This document shows positions 1 to 6,983 of a DNA stretch of 64,000 nucleotides, one piece after another. A program made the translations under genes and the position numbers. Under the pieces are notes generated by a model that was given only the letters and a program-made list of their open reading frames with translations, ran no database searches and was not told where the DNA came from. Numbering within the stretch: the first letter of the stretch is position 1; each line of letters begins with the position of its first letter. This DNA comes from Mesorhizobium sp. CA14 (GTDB lineage Bacteria > Pseudomonadota > Alphaproteobacteria > Rhizobiales > Rhizobiaceae), in NCBI RefSeq assembly GCF_020165195.1, contig NZ_JAIUHR010000006.1:62001-126000 (forward strand), written 5' to 3'.

Positions 1-296
1 CCGTAACGGCAAGCACGCTGGGGCTGACGGACTCCAAGCAGTTCTTGCAGTCCGGCTCGTCCGGCGGCGGCGGCCCTGCCTCGTTCGGGAAGCTTGTCAG
101 CCAGGCTGCCAATTCGGCGACGACCGATCTCTTGAACGTGCTCAACACGGTCAAAGGCTTTGGTCAGAACCAGAATAAGCCGTCCGGCGCGACGTCCGAC
201 CTGGTATCGGACAAGGGCAAGCAAGGTGCTGGCTACGGTCAGGCCGACGACACGCTGAAAAAGGCTTTGAAGGATATTCTGAAGCCGAATGACTGA
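1..296 (+). CDS. C-terminal part of an unknown Gly/Ser-rich protein (5' end outside window)
   Basis: The reading frame is open from the window edge (first full codon at base 3) to TGA at 294-296, so this is the last 97 residues of a longer protein. The visible part has a Gly/Ser-rich stretch, then a predicted helical tail rich in Lys, Asp, Asn and Gln. No catalytic motif, membrane segment or glycine-rich calcium repeat is visible. It lies 189 bp upstream of a type I secretion operon on the same strand, so it could be a secreted substrate or an accessory protein. That is inference from position only. I do not recognise the family. Confidence 0.5.
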   Translation, partial: VTASTLGLTDSKQFLQSGSSGGGGPASFGKLVSQAANSATTDLLNVLNTVKGFGQNQNKPSGATSDLVSDKGKQGAGYGQADDTLKKALKDILKPND

Positions 297-485
297 GTGT
301 CGGTCGAGAAAAGCGCGCGCGGGCTTTGCGGAAACGCAGGGCCCGCGTCCTCGCGTCTTGGACAGAGGGAAAAGGCTCGTGCCGCGGCCTTGTTCGCATT
401 ACAATAGAATTGCCGTGCACCCACGCCGGCGCAGTCGTAGCGGCAACGTTCTCGAACCCTCGCTTGTAGGTCGCAGGGGAAGTAG

Positions 486-2789
486 ATGGTGAGCGTTCCT
501 CAATACACCGTGGCTCAGCCGGTCCCAATCCGTACGGATATGGAAGCGCGCGAGGCCGGGAACGGTCGCAAGATCGCAGAGGACCGGATCCCTGGCGGCC
601 CCGCCGCTTTCGATCGGATCGGGCCCCGCGTCAAAGCAATGCTTCAGGTCGCCCGCTATCACGGTGTCGAACTCGACCCCAATGAATTCCGAGCAACGGG
701 CGAAGGGTCGTTTCCAACCGCTTCCGACCTCTCGCAGTGGGCCCAGAACGCCGGGATGTGGTCTCGTGCGTTGCGTATCCGCTGGTCGCATCTGTTGCGC
801 TTTGAGCACGCGGGGCCAATCGTCCTCCTGTTCAACGACGGCGGAGCCGGTCTCCTTGTCGGGGCAAGTGCTGAACACAACCTCGTTTTCCTCAAGAGCG
901 TCGACGCTTCCGACGACGCGGACGCTCTACCAATCGACGAGCTCCGCCTCGCTCAGGTGTGGTCTGGCGAGGCTGTCCTGTTGCGGGCTGCGCGGTCCCA
1001 CGTCGCGGCGGACGCGCCATTCACGTTTGGTTGGCTGATCGATCTGGTGCGGCTTGAGAGCCGCCCGCTGCGCGACATCGGCATCGCCTCGTTTACGCTG
1101 AGCATTCTGACCGTTCTGCCGCCGCTCATCGTAATGACGGTGGTCAACAAGGTGCTGCAGTTCAGCAGCGTTTCGACCCTGGTGCTTCTCTCGGCCGTGA
1201 TTGCTGTGGTCTTCGTCTACGAGACGCTGCTCGGCCATGCTCGGCGGCTGATCGTCAACGTTGTCGGCACGCGTCTGGACACGAAGCTCAATCTGCATGT
1301 TTTCGGCAGGCTGTTGCGGCTGCCTCTCGACTATTTCGAGCGGCATCCCGCAGGCGAGACGATGTATCACCTTGCCCAGGTTTATCGCATTCGTGAGTTC
1401 CTGACCGGCAAGCTCCTCAGCACATTCCTGGATCTGATCACGTTGTGTGTCCTGGTCCCGGTCATCTTCTACATAAATCCCATACTGGCCTGGATGGTGC
1501 TCGCCTGTGCGGTCGTGATCATGGGGACGATCTTCGCTTTCCTCGCGCCGCTGCGTCGACGCTATCAACGCGTCGTGGACGCGGAGACCTTGAAGGCAGC
1601 CGCGCTCGGCGAGACCGTCGTCGGCATCAAGACCGTCAAGGCGCTCGGGCTCGAACTGCAGCGCAAGGCGATGTGGGACGAACGGGTGGCCGACGCGGGC
1701 AAGGCGCGTCTCGCTTTCGGGCAGCTGGCCAACTGGCCGCAGACACTCGTCACGCCGATCGAGCGTGTCATGGTACTCGGCACCATGCTCATCGGCGCCT
1801 ATCTCGCGATGAACGACCGGTCGGGCTACATGGTCGGCAGCCTGTTCGCTTTCATGATGATCGCCCAGCGCGTTGCCCAGCCACTGGTCGGACTGGCGCG
1901 GCTGGTCGAGGATTATGAGGAGGTCAGCGCCGCGATCGGGGAAGCCGCTTCGGTTCTCAACCGGCCATTGGAGAGCAGTTCCAATTCTGCCGGCCTGCGG
2001 CCAAGGCTCGTCGGCGAGATCAGGTTCAGCGATCTGACATTCAGTTACATCGGCACCAAGACGCCGGCACTCGACCGGGTCAGCTTCGATGTCCCGGCCG
2101 GTGCCATGTTCGGCATTGTCGGGCGCAGCGGATCAGGCAAATCGACCATCGCGCGCCTGTTGCAGGGGATAAACCGTGACTACAGCGGGTTTCTCAAGCT
2201 CGACGGGGTTGATCTCAAGGAAATCAACCTCCGCCATTTGCGCCAGGGACTGGGCGTCGTCCTTCAGGACAATTTTCTGTTCCGCGGATCGATCAGGGAC
2301 AACATCATCGCGGGACGTCCTGGTCTGACGCTGTCCGACGCCATGCGTGCCGCTCAACTGGCAGGTGCGGCCGAATTCATCGAACGCATGCCGAACGGCT
2401 ACGACACCTATATCGAGGAGGGTTCGCCCAACTTATCTGGCGGCCAGAAGCAGCGGCTGGCAATCGCTCGTGCGCTCATTCACGATCCGACGATCCTGAT
2501 CCTCGACGAGGCGACGAGCGCGCTCGATCCGGAGAGCGAGGCCGTAGTGAGCGCGAATCTGATGCGCATCGCCAGCGGGCGCACGATGATCATCGTTTCG
2601 CACCGGCTCGCCTCCTTGACCGAATGCGACCAGATCCTCGTCATCGACCAGGGCAAGGTGCTCGATGTCGCTTCTCACCCCGTGCTTTTGGAGCGGTGCG
2701 GTGTCTATCGCCAGCTCTGGTTCCAGCAGAACCGGCACCTTGACGGGCGTCATGGCCGTCTGGCGGCCGTGCCGTCTCGACCCGACTGA
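486..2789 (+). CDS. Type I secretion ABC exporter with degenerate C39-like domain
   Basis: This 767-residue protein has the full layout of a type I secretion ABC transporter. An N-terminal C39-peptidase-like domain (about residues 45-165) is followed by six membrane helices (about 185-470) and a nucleotide-binding domain. The ATPase motifs are Walker A GRSGSGKST (546-554), the LSGGQ signature near 650, Walker B ILILDE (670-675) and the switch His near 706. The C39-like region lacks the catalytic Cys (the equivalent segment reads RVKAMLQVARYHG), as in HlyB-type exporters that bind rather than cleave their substrate. ATG at 486 follows a GGGGAAG ribosome site. It is the first gene of an operon with the HlyD-type adaptor 11 bp downstream. 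No TolC-like outer membrane gene is in the window. Confidence 0.93.
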   Translation: MVSVPQYTVAQPVPIRTDMEAREAGNGRKIAEDRIPGGPAAFDRIGPRVKAMLQVARYHGVELDPNEFRATGEGSFPTASDLSQWAQNAGMWSRALRIRWSHLLRFEHAGPIVLLFNDGGAGLLVGASAEHNLVFLKSVDASDDADALPIDELRLAQVWSGEAVLLRAARSHVAADAPFTFGWLIDLVRLESRPLRDIGIASFTLSILTVLPPLIVMTVVNKVLQFSSVSTLVLLSAVIAVVFVYETLLGHARRLIVNVVGTRLDTKLNLHVFGRLLRLPLDYFERHPAGETMYHLAQVYRIREFLTGKLLSTFLDLITLCVLVPVIFYINPILAWMVLACAVVIMGTIFAFLAPLRRRYQRVVDAETLKAAALGETVVGIKTVKALGLELQRKAMWDERVADAGKARLAFGQLANWPQTLVTPIERVMVLGTMLIGAYLAMNDRSGYMVGSLFAFMMIAQRVAQPLVGLARLVEDYEEVSAAIGEAASVLNRPLESSSNSAGLRPRLVGEIRFSDLTFSYIGTKTPALDRVSFDVPAGAMFGIVGRSGSGKSTIARLLQGINRDYSGFLKLDGVDLKEINLRHLRQGLGVVLQDNFLFRGSIRDNIIAGRPGLTLSDAMRAAQLAGAAEFIERMPNGYDTYIEEGSPNLSGGQKQRLAIARALIHDPTILILDEATSALDPESEAVVSANLMRIASGRTMIIVSHRLASLTECDQILVIDQGKVLDVASHPVLLERCGVYRQLWFQQNRHLDGRHGRLAAVPSRPD

Positions 2790-2800
2790 GCTGGCCGGCA

Positions 2801-4207
2801 ATGAGCAGCACCACTCATTCCACCCTTCCAGTTCACCGGCGCCGACGAGATGCGAGCGATCCGACTGCGCCCGCCATTCTTGAGTTCAAATGGCCGTCGA
2901 CGGCAGTCGCCAATGCACCGATTCCTTGGGTGGCGCGCAGTATCGTGTGGATCGTCTCCAGCATGGTCGCCGCCTTGATTGTGCTCGCGGCGCTGATCCC
3001 CGTCGACCAGGTCGTCACGACAAGGGGGCTTGTGGTCTCGCAATCGCCCAACATCATCGTCCAGCCGTTGGAGACTGCGATCGTCCGATCGATCGAGGTG
3101 CGCGAAGGCCAGCGTGTAAAGGCCGGCCAGTTGCTGGCTCGGCTGGATGCCACCTTCGCTTCAGCGGACCTTACGGCGTTGGCTACTCAGGTCTCAACCC
3201 TCGAAGCTGAAGTGGCGCGCCTCAAAGCCGAGGCCGAGGGCTTGCCTTTCAGCTATGATGGACTGGACCCAAGCTGGACATTGCAGGCCGCGATCTTCGA
3301 TCGCCGCAAGGCGGTATACGATGCAAAGCTGGAGAGCTTCGACAGGCAGCGTGACGAGTTGAGCTCCGTCATCTCGCGCTCACAATCCGATGCAGAGGGC
3401 TATCGGCAGCGTCTGGCTGTCGCGGCGTCGATCGAAAAGATGCGTCAGCAGCTCGAAGAAAGGCAGGTTGGGAGTCGTCTCAACACGCTTCTCGCCGAGG
3501 ACAACTCGGCGGAGATGTCGCGCTCGCTGAACAACGCCGAGCAGACGACCGAGGCTGCCAAGCGTCAGCAGGCCGCGGCCGCAGCCGAGCGTGACGGCTA
3601 CGTGCAGAGCTGGCGTGCCGATGTCTCGCAGAGCCTTTCGGAAGCGAATGCACGCATGTCGGACGCGCGCGAGCTTCTTAACAAGGCGAAGCTGCGCAAG
3701 CAGTTGGTGGAGTTGAGGAGCGAAGCCGATGCGACCGTTCAGTCGGTCGCCAAGGTGTCGGTGGGCTCGGTCCTGCAGTCCGGCGAGCGCCTGATCACAC
3801 TTGTCCCATCCAACGCGGTGCTCGAGATCGAAACCAATATCGTTGGGCGCAGCAGCGGCTTCGTCCATGTCGGCGACCCTGTGGCCATCAAGTTCGATAC
3901 CTTTCCCTACTCGCAATATGGCTTGGCGCATGGCACCGTTCGCGCCGTCAGCCCGGATTCCTTTTCGGCCAGGGAACAAGCGCGCGATCCAAACAGTTCG
4001 CTGGCGATGCTGCCCTCCGATGCAGACCTGTTCTATCGCACCCAGATATCCATCGACGACATAGCACTCCACGGTTTGCCGGCGGACTTCGCGATCAGTC
4101 CCGGCATGCCTGTGACTGCGGACGTGAAGGTGGGCCGCCGCACAGTGCTAAAATATCTGCTGGGCGCCCTGCTGCCGATCGGACAGGAAGCGATGCGGGA
4201 GCCCTAG
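2801..4207 (+). CDS. HlyD-family membrane fusion protein (type I secretion adaptor)
   Basis: This 468-residue periplasmic adaptor should link the exporter just upstream to an outer-membrane channel. A short cytoplasmic N-terminus is followed by one membrane helix (about residues 47-67), a lipoyl-like half-motif, a long Gln/Glu/Arg/Ala-rich coiled coil (about 130-300), and a C-terminal beta-barrel region. The end, with GRRTVLKYLLGALLP, matches the HlyD-type C-terminus. The stop codon at 4205-4207 abuts the ATG of the Sel1-repeat gene, which points to one transcript for all three genes. Family assignment is firm. The secreted substrate is unknown. Confidence 0.92.
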   Translation: MSSTTHSTLPVHRRRRDASDPTAPAILEFKWPSTAVANAPIPWVARSIVWIVSSMVAALIVLAALIPVDQVVTTRGLVVSQSPNIIVQPLETAIVRSIEVREGQRVKAGQLLARLDATFASADLTALATQVSTLEAEVARLKAEAEGLPFSYDGLDPSWTLQAAIFDRRKAVYDAKLESFDRQRDELSSVISRSQSDAEGYRQRLAVAASIEKMRQQLEERQVGSRLNTLLAEDNSAEMSRSLNNAEQTTEAAKRQQAAAAAERDGYVQSWRADVSQSLSEANARMSDARELLNKAKLRKQLVELRSEADATVQSVAKVSVGSVLQSGERLITLVPSNAVLEIETNIVGRSSGFVHVGDPVAIKFDTFPYSQYGLAHGTVRAVSPDSFSAREQARDPNSSLAMLPSDADLFYRTQISIDDIALHGLPADFAISPGMPVTADVKVGRRTVLKYLLGALLPIGQEAMREP

Positions 4208-5923
4208 ATGGCGATCCTCGACCGCCTGACTGCACGTATTCATCCCGCGCTGGCACTTCGCCGGGCGGTCCAGCTCTCCGGCAGCGGCAAGCCTGAGCAA
4301 GCTTTTGTGCTGATGGCCATTGCCGCGCGCGGCGGCATTGTTGAAGCGCAATATCAGGTCGGCCGTTGCTACCTGGAAGGCATTGGCGTGCCGCCAAGCC
4401 ATTCGGAGGGCGCGCGCTGGTTGCGGCGGGCTGCCGATCGCGGCAGCCCCGATGCGCAGGCCCTCCTTGCTGCGCTCTGCGTAGCCGGGCTGGCGCCACA
4501 AGAAATTGGAGCTGGTTCGGAAGGCTTGTTCGAACGAAATTCCTCGGGCGAGCCAGACTTTTCGGCAGCGCTTGACCTCGCGCGGAAAGCCGCCGAAGCC
4601 GGATCCGCTACAGGACAAGCCCTGCTCGGCTACATACTGAGCAAGGGTCCAAAGGCCATGCGCGATCTTGATGCCGCGCATGGCTGGTACGAAAAATCAG
4701 CGGCCGCCGGTTGCCCGGAAGGATGCCTTGGCCTGGCCCTTTCCTTGACCCGGTTGAGGCAGCCGGAGCAGAGAACCAGAATCGCCACAGAGCTTCGTCG
4801 GGCGGCGGACGCCGGTCTGCCAACGGCGATCTATCTGCTTGCCGTTCTCACCGAGCACGGGATAGGAGTGGCTGTCGATCTGGACGCGGCTCAGCGGCTT
4901 TACAGGGACGCGGCGGAGGCGGGACTCGCATCCGCTCAATTCCGGCTGGGGCTGGCACTCATCGAGGGTAGCCTGGTCGATCTGGACCCTGTCGCCGGTG
5001 AAGCCTGGACGCGCCGCGCCGCGCTGGCAGGAAATGCCGAAGCCGCTTATCGCTTGGGCGAACTGTATGCGAGCCGGCCTCAGCGGGATTTTGCGGAGGC
5101 CGCGACCTGGTACCGCCGGGCTGCTGATGGCGGTCACCAGCCGGCGTTACGTGCATTGGCTTCGCTCTATCTCTCGGGCAATGGTGTGGCTCAGGACGCT
5201 GAGGAAGGAACCCGCTTGCTGCGTACCGCAGCAGCCAGCGGCGACCGCGACTCCCAAGTTGATCTGGCAAACCTTGTCCTCGGGGGCGCAGGCGAGCCAG
5301 ATGATGCTGTCAGCGTTGCCGGATGGTTTGGAGCAACCGCATCATCGGGCGATCTGGTTGCGGCGTTCAATCTCGGTCTCTGCTTCGCGGAAGGCGTGGG
5401 TGTCGGCAAGGACCAGGAGCGTGCGGCGCGTTGGATGGGGCGGGCGGCCGAAGGCGTTGCCGAGGCGCAATATATGTATGCCCGCATGCTTCAGGAAGGA
5501 CGAGGCGTGGCTGCCGATCAGGGGCAGGCTCGCGTCTGGTTTGAGCGGGCGGCAAAAGCTGGCCTTGTGGACGCGCAGGTTGCTCTTGCCGAAATGCTTT
5601 ACAACGGTCGTGGTGGGGAACGCTCTGTCGTTGCCGCAGCCCAGCTTTTCAAGCAAGCCGCCGCTGCTGGACATGCCGGGGCGATGTTCGCGATCGGGGC
5701 ATTGTACGAGACCGGACAAGGCCTATCGATCAATCCTAAAGCGGCGCAGGAATGGTTTGCAGCGGCTGCTGAAAGAGGCCATGGGCATGCGCAGCTCATG
5801 CTTGGCCGCTATCTCTCCAGGGGCATTGCCGGCGACCATGACTCCGCTGCCGCCCGCATCTGGTTCGAGCGGGCGGCTGCGCACGGTGTCCAGGAAGCCT
5901 CTGATGAGCTCGCCGAAACATAG
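4208..5923 (+). CDS. Sel1-like repeat (SLR) protein
   Basis: This 571-residue protein is built almost wholly of Sel1-like tetratricopeptide repeats of about 36 residues, with the recurring pattern A..WY..AA..G...A. Some fourteen units run from about residue 20 to the end. SLR proteins act as scaffolds in protein-protein contacts. No signal peptide or membrane segment is obvious, so a cytoplasmic location is likely. It starts on the base after the adaptor stop codon, so it is translationally linked to the type I secretion genes. It may be a secretion-associated chaperone or scaffold, but that role is inferred from the operon only. Confidence 0.85.
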   Translation: MAILDRLTARIHPALALRRAVQLSGSGKPEQAFVLMAIAARGGIVEAQYQVGRCYLEGIGVPPSHSEGARWLRRAADRGSPDAQALLAALCVAGLAPQEIGAGSEGLFERNSSGEPDFSAALDLARKAAEAGSATGQALLGYILSKGPKAMRDLDAAHGWYEKSAAAGCPEGCLGLALSLTRLRQPEQRTRIATELRRAADAGLPTAIYLLAVLTEHGIGVAVDLDAAQRLYRDAAEAGLASAQFRLGLALIEGSLVDLDPVAGEAWTRRAALAGNAEAAYRLGELYASRPQRDFAEAATWYRRAADGGHQPALRALASLYLSGNGVAQDAEEGTRLLRTAAASGDRDSQVDLANLVLGGAGEPDDAVSVAGWFGATASSGDLVAAFNLGLCFAEGVGVGKDQERAARWMGRAAEGVAEAQYMYARMLQEGRGVAADQGQARVWFERAAKAGLVDAQVALAEMLYNGRGGERSVVAAAQLFKQAAAAGHAGAMFAIGALYETGQGLSINPKAAQEWFAAAAERGHGHAQLMLGRYLSRGIAGDHDSAAARIWFERAAAHGVQEASDELAET

Positions 5924-6118
5924 CGGCGATATAGCTCGCGATTTTTGGCTTCCGGGATCAGCATCTGCGATACGCCTCAGATGTTTTCTGGCGTGAGGCA
6001 TGCGAGCATCCAGGCCGCCGATCGACGCCCTGGCGGAATAGCTTGAAGCGAGGACAAGGAGAGGCTCTCACCGGCCGGTCGGTGTTGAAGCGGGCTCGAT
6101 CGGGTACATATTTAAGGC

Positions 6119-6757
6119 ATGCCCGTCCGCCGAAAAGTCGACTTAACAGAAAAACTGATAGCAGAGTGGCCACTCTCCCCAGCGGCAACACTTGGATCGT
6201 CCGTAAGGGCGAGGGGTATTTTCCTCGAGATGCGGGCGCGCCTACCCGTTGCGCTGAGGAAGCTGCTTCACATTGAATCCAGGGTGCTCACCCTGAGGCT
6301 GCCGGAAGGCGCCGACGCCGATGTTGAATCGGCCTCTGCAATCATCACTCAAGCAATGCACAACATCGAAGACCTGCCGGTGATCCCCCGCGAAGTCGAG
6401 GACATCCTGACAATCTCCTTGGCCGAGCGGCACCGCTGGCTGAAGGACGGACGCTTGCAGAGCGCAGGAACCAGAACGGTCAAACTTCGCGGCCGCGCAA
6501 GAAAGATCACCTTCCACGTGTTCGACCCGCGCCATATCGAAGATGTGCTCGACCGCGACCTGGTCACCGCCTGGCGCGACGAGGACGCCGCGACCTCTGC
6601 TGAGAACCGGCGACGCGCTGCCGCGAAGGCTGCCCTGAAGCGTGCCCAAAAAAGTGGCCGTGAGGGTTCAACTTCGGGCGATGGCGACCGGGACAATGCA
6701 TCTCGTTCCAACTTGCGCGGCTGGGAGGATTTCGAGAGCGAGGGTCTTCTGCGCTGA
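6119..6757 (+). CDS. Conserved-looking protein of unknown function
   Basis: A 212-residue, basic, soluble-looking protein. The middle (about residues 70-150) is evenly hydrophobic and charged, as in a folded domain. The C-terminal 60 residues are Arg/Ala/Ser-rich and probably disordered. There is no signal peptide, membrane helix or motif that I recognise. ATG at 6119 lacks a well-spaced ribosome site (AAGG is one base away). An in-frame ATG at 6230, giving 175 residues, is an alternative start. It stands alone between the secretion operon and the peptidase fusion gene. Confidence 0.6.
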   Translation: MPVRRKVDLTEKLIAEWPLSPAATLGSSVRARGIFLEMRARLPVALRKLLHIESRVLTLRLPEGADADVESASAIITQAMHNIEDLPVIPREVEDILTISLAERHRWLKDGRLQSAGTRTVKLRGRARKITFHVFDPRHIEDVLDRDLVTAWRDEDAATSAENRRRAAAKAALKRAQKSGREGSTSGDGDRDNASRSNLRGWEDFESEGLLR

Positions 6758-6856
6758 CAATTTTAAGGCGCGCCTCGGCAACTTGGCGAGCGATCCCGAC
6801 TGACGGGCGTCGATGCTCAGAACTTGTCGGCTCTCCCAAACGGGCATATGATATTG

Positions 6857-6886
6857 TTGAGATGATATATATTACATAAGTATAAA
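6857..6886 (+). promoter_or_regulatory. Candidate sigma-70-like promoter in an AT-rich island
   Basis: TTGAGA at 6857-6862 and TATAAA at 6881-6886 are 18 bases apart. They sit in a strikingly AT-rich patch (about 6845-6912) within GC-rich surroundings. The only gene downstream is the peptidase fusion starting at 6984, which would have a leader of about 90 nt. Sequence-only call. Confidence 0.45.
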
Positions 6887-6983
6887 ATAACAATTTAACA
6901 AATTTAAGAGGAAAGACATTCGCGGGGCGGAGGTCAACCGAGCGGTATCGGTTGGCGTGAACTCGTGGTCCCGGAGGCCGGCT

